Positions 45,863-55,165 of a DNA stretch of 64,000 bases are shown one piece after another (the first letter of the stretch is position 1; each line of letters opens with the position of its first letter). Source of the stretch: Candidatus Cloacimonetes bacterium 4572_55 (GTDB lineage: Bacteria > 4572-55). The notes beneath the pieces were generated by a model. That model saw only the letters and a program-made list of their open reading frames with translations. It searched no databases and was not told the origin of the DNA. Position numbers and translations under genes: made by a program. The DNA is taken from positions 26,415 to 90,414 of the forward strand of contig NBMB01000009.1 of the NCBI GenBank assembly GCA_002084765.1, given 5' to 3'.

Positions 45863-46500
45863 TTTTTAACTACCCACTTGATCCAAAACAGGGCGAATTT
45901 CGGGTCATTTTTACATTTTTTGGCGGAGGGATCCGTCTCTGCTCTTTGATACCTGAAAACCCGACCAAAACTAATGCCGATGGCGTTGAGGAAGGCGAAT
46001 ATTCGGGTTTTCCCCTGACCCCTGACTTTCAGTTTTCCATTGTCCATTCCGCGTTTGAACTCCTGAACGGTGGCCTCGACATTGGGTCGAATTCTTCGTC
46101 TCTCCGGCGGTATCCGCATAATGGCCTGATGACGCTTGCTTCGGAGGTAGTCCTCATGGATGAGATAGAGGACTTGGTGGCGTTTCTGTTGGATGGTTGA
46201 ACAGACCTGTGACAACGGGCATTGATCGCATACTGACTGGTCAAAACATGCCTTGAAACGGGTTTTAGTGGCTTGTGATGTAACGGTCTGACGCGGGTAA
46301 CTGACGCTATAAATGGTCTCATCGGTCTGCTCGATAGCCATCGGCGCGGCAGTGGTTCGCCCTTTGATAGCGGTTTGGACATGCTCGATCTTCAACTCAT
46401 CCATTTTTCGGTCGTTATCCGCATTGCCATAACCGCCGTCCGTATGCAGCTCATCCAAGTCGGGCGTCTTGTGCTTCATCTGATCCAGCCGGTCATTCAG
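45863..46500 (-). mobile_element. IS1182-like DDE transposase, C-terminal fragment
   Basis: About 210 codons resemble the C-terminal half of IS1182-type DDE transposases: ELHTDGGYGNADNDRK, FDQSVCDQCPLSQVC (zinc-binding-like Cys set), RRRIRPNVEATVQEFKRG and KLKVRGQGKTRIFAFLNAIG. The N-terminal half is missing; the frame enters at about 46500 (LNDRLDQMKHKT) from unrelated sequence. The frame then runs into a sorting-domain remnant in a different frame, so the annotated end of the open frame (45796) is not native. No terminal inverted repeats were found. It is a dead fragment. Confidence 0.8.
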
Positions 46501-46673
46501 GATCGTAACAGATTGATTTAATTATAATTACGAAAATTCTAACACTGAGTTGAGCGGCGGCGGGGGTACGACTAACTTTGCGCGAGGCACAGACTTTCAA
46601 GCTACCACAATGCCTGAACGGAACAAAACCCCACCGTCCGCTCCGACGGTTTGTTAGCGTCACACTTTCATTT

Positions 46674-47270
46674 TCATTTGAGGAGCAACATCCGCCTCGT
46701 TTGCTGATAATCCTCTGTTTCCAGCCGATAGAAGTATAATCCGCTCGCCACTTGTGCGCCATGATCATTCCGGCCATCCCATTGCACGGATTTGAAACCC
46801 GCGGATTCCTCATGATCGGCCAGAGTCCGAACCAGTTGCCCGGCAGTGTTGTAAACTTTCAAGTCCACATGCCCGGCGAGTGGAAGTTGATAACGGATCG
46901 TGGTCATCGGATTAAAGGGATTTGGGTAGTTTTGATCCAGACCATAAGCCTCTGGGATATTTACCGTTTGCTCCGGCGCGTCCGATTCGCCAAAAGAGAG
47001 GTTCAGCCCGATCTGAGCCAGTAGTCGATTGCGATCACTCTGAAAATCGACAAAACTGACAGGGCAAATACCAGCCAAGGATTGCGGACTCGCTGTGCTA
47101 TCCTCCTCGGTCATTTTCAAATAAACGACGCCGGCGTCAATCACAGCAAAGACGGAATCGACCAAACCCGGCGGATTGGCGATGATATTGTCGTAATAGG
47201 TCAAGGCCGGGGCAAAATCGGTTTCGCTTACGAAGCAGAGGTGAATAAAGTGATCCAGAACCTTGTTCAT
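46674..47270 (-). pseudogene. C-terminal sorting-domain segment of the frameshifted gene
   Basis: 198 codons. The C-terminus is a FlgD-Ig/type IX-style sorting domain: LDQNYPNPFNPMTTIRYQLP, VDLKVYNTAGQLVRTLAD, then WDGRNDHGAQVASGLYFYRL and RRMLLLK. In FCB bacteria such domains direct proteins through the type IX secretion system and are cleaved on export. The apparent ATG (47270) is internal; the true frame comes from upstream. Confidence 0.75.
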
Positions 47271-47277
47271 ACTCTCA

Positions 47278-48228
47278 TTAGGGTTGGAGCCTTGTAAACC
47301 ATCGCAATGTGGGAAAATCCCGGTCTGTGGCGTTCTCGATAAAATAGAGCTGGCCGATACTGGCTTTGGCTTCCTCGCTGCTGAAATAATCGCTCAACTC
47401 TTGTTGATACAGGTCAGACGCTACGCCGTAGTTCTCAGACGCTACCGCTTCCTCTGCTTGCAGATAGAGTTCTCTGGCCCCCGATCGGACAGGATCGTCC
47501 CAAACCGGCTCGATCTCAAAGCTGTCATACACGCCATTTCCGGCTATGTCGGGAGAAAAGCGTTCCTCGCCATAATTTTCGCCCCAGTAATTCTTGCGAA
47601 CCTTGTGCTTGGCATGAAAATACGTTGAATGATCAATGCAGGAAATCAAAATTTCATCCGGCGTCCCGGAGTTATATTGGTCGTCAATGTTGGCGATAAG
47701 CGCGCCATAGACATAAAGCACGTTATTCTCATCAGCAGCTATAATCTGCGAGGCTCCGACGATCAGTTGCCCTCCATCTTCCACACGAATGTCTGCCGAG
47801 GGCCAAACGGTAACGACAGCACTATCCGTGACAGTCAAAATCCGTCCTGCCGGGACGATCAGGGTCTCGCCGGTGATAACCTCGCCTTGCAGGGTCAGAT
47901 CGGATCGGAGGGTGCCGCCATACCAGTTGCGATAGATATCCACAAGCATATGGTCTCCATTATTGCGGATATTGCGGATGGCAACGCCGGTATGAACGTT
48001 TTGCTCAACCCCTTTGTAATAATTGTTAACGATTTTATGGAAATTGCTCGACGGATTTGTGGCCATGGTAAATGCCCCGCCTGCTTGAAAGGGATCGCCT
48101 GAATCACCTCTATTCCCACACTCCACAAAATCTGGGTTATAGCTGTCCCAGCCCCAAAAATCCAGGTTATCGAGACCGGTCACCGGGTTTGCTTCCTCAG
48201 GAAAACCATTGTTGCAAAGATTCCACAA
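47278..48228 (-). pseudogene. M6-like and adhesin-like segment of the frameshifted gene (second part)
   Basis: 316 codons. GNRGDSGDPFQAGGAFTMAT and NPSSNFHKIVNN match the region after the catalytic domain in M6-type secreted proteins. A repeated beta-strand region (ILTVTDSAVVTVWPSADIRV, DGGQLIVGASQ) suggests beta-helix structure. The frame ends RDFPTLRWFTRLQP; deleting one base from the AAA at 47296-47298 gives RWLQGSNPNESMNKV, joining the sorting-domain piece. Confidence 0.6.
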
Positions 48229-48247
48229 GCCGTCGGCGGCTTCTACA

Positions 48248-48682
48248 TCAATGATTTTTTTTCAGATGGTCGCTGCTGTTAAAGGGACTCCTCCCATTGA
48301 CGTGCCAGACCATCAGACCATCACCATCCGGTCCTGATTCGAAAAAATTCGCCATTCTGTGTGTTGTTCCGTTTGCGCGGTCGATAATCACCGGTTGCCC
48401 GTTATACCCGATGTTATTTGTAACGAAATCATCGTAAAAAACCAAAGAAGACGTGCCGGTTCCACCGTGATTTAAGCTATAGTGATGGTCATGGTAGGTG
48501 ATCATCATCACAAAATCGACCACGCCATCCGGCTCTTCGGTATTATTGTCGCCATCGATGTCATCCGGGTCGGCAATGTCATATTCGGAAAAATCAATGA
48601 CCTCATCGGCCATCTCCAGCATGCGCCGATTGGTATCGTCGAGAACACCAAAGAGAACGTTGATGTTGGGGTTGTTTCCCAT
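48248..48682 (-). pseudogene. M6-like segment of the frameshifted gene (first part)
   Basis: 144 codons. NINVLFGVLDDTNRRMLEMA leads to DPDDIDGDNNTEEPDGVVDF and GPDGDGLMVWHVNG, which resemble the DNDGDGYVD and GLLIWHID segments of M6 (immune inhibitor A) secreted metallopeptidases. No HExxH motif is present, so activity is not supported. Upstream, across an A8 run at 48728-48735, the frame joins HGHTPQVTVNNNLFF of the preceding piece. Confidence 0.55.
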
Positions 48683-48880
48683 CCAATCCCGAATGGTATA
48701 CTTGCCTGCCGCCGGATCGGTTAGTTTAAAAAAAACAAGTTATTATTGACCGTAACCTGGGGCGTATGACCATGAAGTTGGAATTTGTAGATGTATTCAC
48801 CAGGATTACCCGGATCAGGAGTTTTTGAAACATCATAAAGGGCCTGGCTGACCGAATATTCGCCAGCGTCGGGATCCGCG

Positions 48881-50320
48881 TCAGTCTGGGTAAAGTAGGT
48901 CGCCCAGGGTCGGAACCACATAACCGCCGTAATTCGGGCTGCTGTTCTCATGGACAAAATAAGCTTCCTCCGGTGTGCCAACATTGCGATAAAAGTATAA
49001 TTGATGGGAACTTGTGTTATAAACAAACAAATCTAAATCGCCATCATTATCGATATCGCAAAAGTCTGGCTGACATTTACCATATTGAAAAACGATATCA
49101 GCGTACTGTCCAGTGATATGGAAAAAAACCGGTGATTGGGGGGTTCCTATATTTTGATAAAAATGGATTCTACCACTTGTGTAACCATTGTCATTATAAA
49201 CATGACCAATAAATAAATCTTGATCATCATCATCATCAATATCGCAAAAAGTCGGTTGAACAAGTAAATTTTCCAAATTTAGTTCAGGCATTGTTTTTGA
49301 TACCAGACGCCAATCCGCCAGTTGAGGGGTGCCTTCATTACGATAAAAAGCCAGTCCGCGTTCCACATACCCGGCAAACAAATCCAAATCATTATCAGCA
49401 TCGATATCAACCAAAGTGGGAACTGTCTGGGTGCCCAAATCCAACATCAGCGGGGGCATTGCCACAGCAGCGACAAAGGCCATGGAATCGGGAGCGCCCT
49501 GGTTTTTCAAAAATCGAAGCTCGCCCCCATGTAAGGCATAGCACAAATCCTTATCGCCATCATTGTCCACATCCGCCATACCCATGTACCGGGATAGCGG
49601 ATGATCAAGCTCCATCAGGGAAACCCAGGGTAGAAACTCTGGGTTGGTCGATGTGCCCGCGTTTTCCACAAAGGCCAAGTGAAACTCAAACAGATTCCAA
49701 TCGCCAGCAAAACCAATAATGTCCAAATCTCCATCCGTATCCATATCGGCGAACCGATAGGCGGCTAAAGAAGCGTCAGGAAAGCTATCTTGAATCGCAA
49801 TATCGAAGTCATCCCCCCACCCGTTGATCTGAAACATGATAAGTCTGCTGGCATAGGGGTCATTGACATCTACTACAAACATTTCCAATTGACCATCGCT
49901 GTTTAAATCGGCAAATTCAATATTATAGCAACCTGTCTCCATGGGACAGAGCAACTCCACAATATCAAAAGGGTGGTCATACTCCGGCCATATGGGCTCC
50001 TCGGCTGTGCCGAGATTCTCGTAATAAAAAATCTCCAACCCGCTGGTATTCATCATATCCAAATCGCCGTCTCCATCGGGATCGGCAAAAACCGGCGTAA
50101 ACCAGGAATAATGGGCCAGGTTGGCGTAAGGCAGGGGCGGCTCAAACTGCCAATCGGGCTCTTCCGGGTCGCCCACATTTGGGTAAAATTGAATGCCCTG
50201 GGTAGCGTCTTCGCCAATAAACAGGTCAAAATCTCCATCAGCATCGATGTCCACCCAATTAAGGGCAGGCTCACGACCCCCTGAATCCTGGTCTAACCCG
50301 CCAATGTAACAGCCAGGCAC
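48881..50320 (-). pseudogene. VCBS/FG-GAP repeat segment of the frameshifted gene
   Basis: 479 codons with about seven FG-GAP/VCBS-type repeats, each with a Ca2+-binding-like loop such as DIDADGDFDLFIG, DPDGDGDLDMMN, DVDNDGDKDLCYA, DIDADNDLDLFAG and DIDNDGDLDLFVY. These form an extracellular beta propeller. In-frame sequence upstream of 50320 (IYFSHHHIFFIGNRPQQWGW) looks native but has no ATG, so the true start needs the shift near 50372-50379. The frame ends in PTLGDLLYPD, and the neighbouring frame continues DADPDAGEYSVSQALYDVSK. Confidence 0.75.
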
Positions 50321-50444
50321 GGTGTCGCCCTCGACAATGCCCCAGCCCCATTGCTGGGGCCGGTTGCCAATAAAAAAAATGTGATGGTGTGAAAAATAGA
50401 TCGTTTGATCATGACAATTTCCTCCTATCGTAAATGATCACGGG

Positions 50445-50530
50445 TTAGCGTATGATGACCATCCGCCGGGTCGTTTCATACAGGGCGTCAGAATCATCGG
50501 TTTTGTCGATTTTCAGTGCTTTTTGGATTA
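50445..50530 (-). pseudogene. Detached 3' end of another sorted secreted protein
   Basis: The minus strand reads KALKIDKTDDSDALYETTRR then MVIIR and a stop at 50445-50447. ETTRRMVIIR is a typical final strand of a C-terminal sorting domain. No matching upstream domain is present, so it is an orphan gene end, the third one within 5 kb. Confidence 0.5.
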
Positions 50531-50533
50531 ATA

Positions 50534-50626
50534 ATGAAGTGCGATGAAGAACTGAAAAGGGAAGCGGAACTTAGAGCAGAAGCGGAAGAACGAGAGCGGC
50601 TGAAGCAAGAGGCTAACAAGCCCTGA
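50534..50626 (+). pseudogene. Charged-helix gene remnant
   Basis: A 30-codon plus-strand frame, MKCDEELKREAELRAEAEER then ERLKQEANKP and stop. Such Glu/Arg helices end Uma2 (DUF820) nuclease-like proteins that are abundant in related genomes, so this may be a Uma2 3' end, but 30 residues do not prove it. Confidence 0.3.
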
Positions 50627-50648
50627 ATTATTCGTCGCCACAGAGTTC

Positions 50649-50685
50649 GGTCCGCAGATTACGCAGATTGGTCCGCAGATTACGC
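50649..50685 (+). repeat. Short direct repeat GGTCCGCAGATTACGC
   Basis: The 16-mer occurs at 50649-50664 and 50670-50685, 21 bases apart, joined by AGATT. CGCAGATTACGCAGATT-type repeats are scattered in many environmental bacterial genomes near Uma2- and GxxExxY-type genes; the small remnant gene just upstream fits that setting. Confidence 0.6.
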
Positions 50686-50687
50686 GA

Positions 50688-50723
50688 AAAACCCCCTCGC
50701 AGGGCAACCTGTGAGGGGGTTTT
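50688..50723 (-). terminator. Terminator after the first Asp-box gene
   Basis: AAAACCCCCTCGCAGG (50688-50703), loop GCAA, CCTGTGAGGGGGTTTT (50708-50723): a 16-pair stem with one G-T pair and T runs on both strands. It follows the stop at 50749 and can act in both directions. Confidence 0.8.
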
Positions 50724-50748
50724 GTTATAGGGATACAGGAAATATTAC

Positions 50749-52824
50749 TTATTTCAGCAATATCATCTTCTTGGTCTCAGTCCGATCGTCACTCTTCAAT
50801 TGATAGAAGTAAACGCCCGCGACGACTGCTTCACCCACATCATTCATACCATTCCAGCTCAGATAATGGGAACCGGCTGGTTGGTAGCCTTGAACCAATG
50901 TTTTGACTAACTGTCCGGTTTGATTATAGACAGCAAGCTCAACAATCGATTCCGAGGACAGTTCATACTGGATTGTCGTAGACGCGGCAAATGGATTGGG
51001 ATGGTTCTGCGCCAAAAACGTCGACTTCTCGGCAATCGGATCCGTGTCATCCTCAATATTGTCAAAGTTAGCCACATCCTCAATATGTACCGGCAGATAG
51101 AGAACCGGGTTCGCAGTTCCGGGACCTTCCTCTGCGGCGGTGCTGTAATACCGTCCCGGGGCTTTATCATTGATATATAGGATATGCAATTGATCGTTCA
51201 CTACGCGCTTGGCAACCGTGGGATACCGGTCGTCATCGCATTCTCCCGGTTCGCAATCTCGAGAATTGCTGTTGGTCAAGTTGACCGCCTCGCCCTGTCC
51301 GGCATTGGAGAACCAGCTCGCTCCATTATCAACCGACGCTATCGCCATAATTTCGCCGTTAAACATCTTGCCATTGGCGTAATTGCCGTCTTGATATCCT
51401 TCTACAAGAGCGCAGTAGTCATCAGGGAAAAATTTTGTAAAGACCACGAAAAGATTATTGTTGGTGTCATGCGCCATGGTGGGAGCGCATACTGTGGTCT
51501 TGAAAGCACCAAGTCTCGCGGCCATTTGCGCGGAAGTCGAGGTCTCCGCGTCATCAATATCCCACAGCTCCAGGGGATTATTGGACCAATCGTCATACAC
51601 CACGTCCACAGTCTGGCGATCGTCGTCCCAATGAAAAATTCCCCCTACCATGACAGGATAGCCTATTGTATCCGGATCCGCTCCTCCGTCGATCACTCCC
51701 TGCATCAACTGGGTCCAGATCACATGCACGCGATCTTCAGCATCCACATGGGCTTCGATGGTATGCCCGGCTTCCCAGAAATAGGTAAATTCCTCTTCTC
51801 CATCGTAATCCACTTCAGTGGTATAATCGCTGAGATCATAATCGTGATTTGAATCGGAGACGTTATATTCTGTCAGAGCAGTCGTTTCACCCCAACTCTG
51901 TCCTCCATCTGTCGATATTTGGACATACGCGTCATTCCGAATCTGGTGATATATCTCTCCGCTTGAGTTGGAATCATCCGGTCCCCACAGGAAAGCCCGC
52001 ACCACTTTTTGACCGGTCTTGGAAGCGTCTACTGCATAGGAAATGAGACGTTGCCGTCTTTGTCCCTGTTGAATCATCTCCCAGTGGGTAAATCCGTTCG
52101 CCAAATAGTTGTCAGTATTAGATTGGCCATAATAGACGCTCGCCATCACGTCGCCATCCGGGTTGTTTTCCGAAACTATATGGGCTATATCGCCAGTTCC
52201 GATCGCTATTTTTGGCCAAATAATTGTTTCGCTCGGATAGGAAACCACGTCAACCGAGGTTGGTTGGAACGCTCCGAATCCGGGAAACTGATCTTGGGCC
52301 ACCTTTGTCTGGGTGTTGGATCCGCCAATATTGAAATGATAAGCAACAGCTGCCGCACCACTAGACTTAATATCGAGAGTTGTATAGCCACTCCGATAAG
52401 CAGGGTCTACAGGCGTGTAATTGCCCCAATTTCCATTTGAATTCCGGTAGCAATAGTGCACTTCTCTCGGATTGATCTCTACGTTGTCAGCCCACATCCA
52501 GCTGACATGCACGCCTCCGTTGTCATCCACAGCAATCTGGTGCCCGACCGAGCAATTGTGTTGCTGGTCATGGTATGTAATTCCCTCGGAAGGATCGCCG
52601 CCAACAACCTCTCCAGGAGATTGGGTCACAATCGGCTGATCGTCGCCATAGTTCTTGACAACAAAAACGGTGTTGTTCCCGGTAGCTTCGGTCTCATTTC
52701 CTATTGCCTTGGAAGCGGAATGATCCTTGACTTTCTCACTTAATACGCCCGCGCCGGCAAAAGAACCCGCGCTAATAAGTGAGATAAATATAAATAAAAT
52801 ACCTAATAAACAAATTTTCCTCAT
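50749..52824 (-). CDS. Secreted Asp-box (sialidase/BNR-like) protein with C-terminal sorting domain
   Basis: About 691 residues with a signal peptide (KICLLGILFIFISLISAGSFAGA). The body has two Asp-box motifs (STDGGQSWGE and SVDNGASW) of BNR/sialidase-like beta propellers and the stretch YHDQQHNCSVGHQIAVDDNG, shared with its downstream paralogue. The C-terminus is a sorting domain: NHPNPFAASTTIQYELSSES then AVYNQTGQLVKTL and TKKMILLK. No sialidase catalytic Arg triad can be identified, so enzymatic activity is not claimed. The ATG at 52824 follows a GAGGAGG SD; the longer frame lacks one. It is the second of two tandem paralogues. Confidence 0.85.
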   Translation of the reverse strand: MRKICLLGILFIFISLISAGSFAGAGVLSEKVKDHSASKAIGNETEATGNNTVFVVKNYGDDQPIVTQSPGEVVGGDPSEGITYHDQQHNCSVGHQIAVDDNGGVHVSWMWADNVEINPREVHYCYRNSNGNWGNYTPVDPAYRSGYTTLDIKSSGAAAVAYHFNIGGSNTQTKVAQDQFPGFGAFQPTSVDVVSYPSETIIWPKIAIGTGDIAHIVSENNPDGDVMASVYYGQSNTDNYLANGFTHWEMIQQGQRRQRLISYAVDASKTGQKVVRAFLWGPDDSNSSGEIYHQIRNDAYVQISTDGGQSWGETTALTEYNVSDSNHDYDLSDYTTEVDYDGEEEFTYFWEAGHTIEAHVDAEDRVHVIWTQLMQGVIDGGADPDTIGYPVMVGGIFHWDDDRQTVDVVYDDWSNNPLELWDIDDAETSTSAQMAARLGAFKTTVCAPTMAHDTNNNLFVVFTKFFPDDYCALVEGYQDGNYANGKMFNGEIMAIASVDNGASWFSNAGQGEAVNLTNSNSRDCEPGECDDDRYPTVAKRVVNDQLHILYINDKAPGRYYSTAAEEGPGTANPVLYLPVHIEDVANFDNIEDDTDPIAEKSTFLAQNHPNPFAASTTIQYELSSESIVELAVYNQTGQLVKTLVQGYQPAGSHYLSWNGMNDVGEAVVAGVYFYQLKSDDRTETKKMILLK

Positions 52825-52872
52825 CTTAATTTCCTCCTCGAACATTAGATTAAATACGATCTTTAATAAAAA

Positions 52873-52902
52873 AAATTCTCTTACCAAATTGTAAGAGAAT
52901 TT
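52873..52902 (-). terminator. Terminator between the two Asp-box paralogues
   Basis: AAATTCTCTTAC (52873-52884), loop CAAATT, GTAAGAGAATTT (52891-52902), perfect 12-bp stem followed on the minus strand by a T run. It separates the transcripts of the two paralogues. Confidence 0.8.
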
Positions 52903-52911
52903 CAAAAAAAG

Positions 52912-54900
52912 TTATCTCAGCAAGGTCATCTTCTTTGTCTCGGTCCGATTATCGGTTTGCAGTTGATAGAAATAGACTCCAACGCCAACCTTGTCGCCGT
53001 TTTCATTGGTGCCGTCCCACATCGCCTCGTGGTCGCCGACAGATTTCGATCCGTTCTCCAATACCTTCACCAACTGCCCTGTCTGATTATAGACCGACAG
53101 ACTTACCTGGCTCGACGACTCAAGTTGATAATGGATTGCGGTTTGAGCACTAAAAGGATTTGGCATGTTTTGATGCAAAAATGCTGATTTTTCAGCGACA
53201 TGCCCTGGGTTCTCATCCTCAATATCGTTAGTAATATCTCCAACCGGTACAGGGAAGTATTTCATAGGGCTGTTGCTCGCGGGACCCTCATCCTGGATCG
53301 TGAAGCCAGCGGTATCGTCATTCAAATAGAAAAGATGGATTGTTCCGTTGGTCACCCGCTCGGCAATGGAGGGGTATCCATCGTCGTCACACTCGCCGAC
53401 CTGACAATTGGGCGTCGGGCTGTTGGTCACATTCACTGCGACCCCATCGCCGTCACCAGAACCCCATGTGGCACCGCCGTCAGTTGACATGATCATCATC
53501 ACCTCGCCATTGTACATCAACCCGCTGTTGTCATTCCCATATCCATCGATTTCGGCGCAATAGTCGCCTGCAAAAAATTGGATGAAAGACATAAAGAGAT
53601 TTCCATTTTCATCCGCGCCGATAGTGGGATCGCAGACGCTGTTATCAAAGGCGCCAAGGCGATCAAAGAAATCGTTCGGATCATCGACGTCATTCCATAA
53701 CGGATTATCATGGATATTGTCATAAACCAGGTGTATCTCTTCGGTCGAGTCGTCCCAATGATAGATATTTCCCATATAGCAATGCGCCAGAGTCGTGTCG
53801 TTCCGCGTCGCTATCAGGGTGGTCGTCCAGATAAGATGCGTCACATCGCTCGGATCAATAAAAACTTCCACGTTGGAATATGCTTGCATCCAAAACTCGT
53901 CAATCTCACCCACAGTGGGGTGTGATGCAGGGTCCCAAAAATCATACGGCTCAGGAAGTTGTTCCAAATAGCCAATATCGTTATTCACGATCTCGTTATA
54001 GTTGGTTATATTGGTCATATCGCCCCAACTATTCCCCCCATCTTCCGATATTTGTATATAGACGTCGTTCTCTCGCTGATTTGCCACTGTAGGATCATAA
54101 GAGGGAGAGAGCAAGAACGTGCGAGCGACTTTTGGGGAAACAAGAGAGGCGTCAATTGAGTAGCTCAAAACTTGCAATCTTTCCTCAGTTCCTTGAATAA
54201 ATTCCCAATTTCCCATACCTCCAGCAAGGTAGTCGTCCGTGTTGGACTGTGAATAATATATGTTGTTATTATCTTCTGCCGCTGCGACGTAATTCGCGGC
54301 CAGCACATGAACAATATCATTCCCATCAACGGCAATCTTAGGCCAGATAATTTCTTCGGCAGAATACGATTGCATATCGGTATCCACGACCTGAAATAAG
54401 CTGTACCCAGGATAGAGCTCTTGCGCAACCTGCGATCTGGTCGGGGTCCCGTAGTGAAATGTGGCGACAGCTTCTCCGCCGGATTTCAGATCGATCATAG
54501 TATAACCGGAACGATTGACCCCCCAGGTCACGCCATCGTCGTCTCCTGCCCATTCTCCAGATTCGGCATTGCGGTAGCGATATTTCACTTCACGAGGTTG
54601 CTGATCCGCATTGTCTCCGTCCATCCAAGTCACATACACGTCGCCGTTCGGCATCGCGGCAATCATGTGACCAATAGCCGAATTGTGCTGACCATCGTAA
54701 AAGGTACGACCCACAATCTCGCCGGGAGACTCGCTCACATGGGGCGTGTCGCCGCTATAAGGAACTGCGATATTAGCAGGTTTAACAGGTAAATCAATAA
54801 CGGCTCTCTCGGGAAAGTCCTTTTTTATCAAGACCTTTGCCGATGCAACTGAGAGGCTAACAAACAAAATTAATAGATAAAAAATCATCGCTTTTTTCAT
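52912..54900 (-). CDS. Secreted Asp-box (sialidase/BNR-like) protein with C-terminal sorting domain, paralogue
   Basis: A 662-residue paralogue of the gene at 50749, with signal peptide (MIFYLLILFVSLSVASA), the shared start of the mature region (VSESPGEIVGRTFYDGQHNS, AIGHMIAAMPNGDVYVTWMD), two Asp boxes (SEDGGNSWGD, STDGGATW) and a sorting domain (NMPNPFSAQTAIHYQLESSS, VYNQTGQLVKVLE, TKKMTLLR). Probably exported to the cell surface by a type IX-like system. The function is unknown. It has its own terminator. A 7-bp inverted repeat (TGATACA...TGTATCA) lies 40-57 bases upstream of the start. Confidence 0.85.
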   Translation of the reverse strand: MKKAMIFYLLILFVSLSVASAKVLIKKDFPERAVIDLPVKPANIAVPYSGDTPHVSESPGEIVGRTFYDGQHNSAIGHMIAAMPNGDVYVTWMDGDNADQQPREVKYRYRNAESGEWAGDDDGVTWGVNRSGYTMIDLKSGGEAVATFHYGTPTRSQVAQELYPGYSLFQVVDTDMQSYSAEEIIWPKIAVDGNDIVHVLAANYVAAAEDNNNIYYSQSNTDDYLAGGMGNWEFIQGTEERLQVLSYSIDASLVSPKVARTFLLSPSYDPTVANQRENDVYIQISEDGGNSWGDMTNITNYNEIVNNDIGYLEQLPEPYDFWDPASHPTVGEIDEFWMQAYSNVEVFIDPSDVTHLIWTTTLIATRNDTTLAHCYMGNIYHWDDSTEEIHLVYDNIHDNPLWNDVDDPNDFFDRLGAFDNSVCDPTIGADENGNLFMSFIQFFAGDYCAEIDGYGNDNSGLMYNGEVMMIMSTDGGATWGSGDGDGVAVNVTNSPTPNCQVGECDDDGYPSIAERVTNGTIHLFYLNDDTAGFTIQDEGPASNSPMKYFPVPVGDITNDIEDENPGHVAEKSAFLHQNMPNPFSAQTAIHYQLESSSQVSLSVYNQTGQLVKVLENGSKSVGDHEAMWDGTNENGDKVGVGVYFYQLQTDNRTETKKMTLLR

Positions 54901-54938
54901 ATTATAAACTCCTTAAATTATCCAAATTAAGCTATTGA

Positions 54939-54957
54939 TGATACAACGAATGTATCA
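54939..54957. promoter_or_regulatory. Small palindrome upstream of the Asp-box gene
   Basis: TGATACA (54939-54945) and TGTATCA (54951-54957) form an inverted repeat 40-57 bases before the start at 54900. It has the size of a dimeric regulator site, but this is speculation. Otherwise the 265-base gap 54901-55165 holds only this and the hairpin at 55117-55148. Confidence 0.25.
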
Positions 54958-55116
54958 CATATTATCATATCGTTAGAAATAAATTATGGGGATTTCAAAG
55001 TTTATACGGAAGAACTATCACACTTTCTGAATATTCAAAGACACATTATCGATATTTTAACTTGCCTCCTTTCTTTTTCGTATGTTTATTTCGTATGTTC
55101 AAATGACCAAATCATG

Positions 55117-55148
55117 CCGTGTACAGAGCGGTGAAGCTCTGTACACGG
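55117..55148 (-). terminator. 13-bp hairpin after the PorV-like gene
   Basis: CCGTGTACAGAGC (55117-55129), loop GGTGAA, GCTCTGTACACGG (55136-55148). It starts 17 bases after the PorV-like stop. No T run follows on either strand, so termination may be weak or it may protect the 3' end. Confidence 0.55.
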
Positions 55149-55165
55149 ACATATAGAATCGCGAA

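Larger units (their letters stand above)
46674..50412 (-). pseudogene. Frameshifted gene for a large secreted protein (VCBS repeats, M6-like segment, sorting domain)
   Basis: Successive pieces in different frames read as one protein of about 1,230 residues: an N-terminal FG-GAP/VCBS propeller (48881-50320), a bridging piece (48721-49000), an M6/immune-inhibitor-A-like piece (47278-48682) and a C-terminal sorting domain (46674-47270). Breaks map to an A8 run (48728-48735), a T8 run (48255-48262), an AAA (47296-47298) and a point near 48890. Removing one base at the last three run sites restores smooth reading (HLKKIIDVEAADG; RWLQGSNPNES). An AGGAGG SD and ATG exist at 50412 but the frame changes again near the A8 run at 50372-50379. 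The rest of the window has no such breaks, so true decay is likelier than sequencing error. Confidence 0.7.

Noticed and set aside
47278-48682. Calling this an active M6 metallopeptidase
   Set aside because: No HExxH motif is present and the frame is broken; only flanking motifs resemble M6 proteins.
50749-54900. Sialidase annotation for the two Asp-box proteins
   Set aside because: Asp boxes alone do not show sialidase activity and no catalytic Arg triad or Tyr/Glu pair could be placed.
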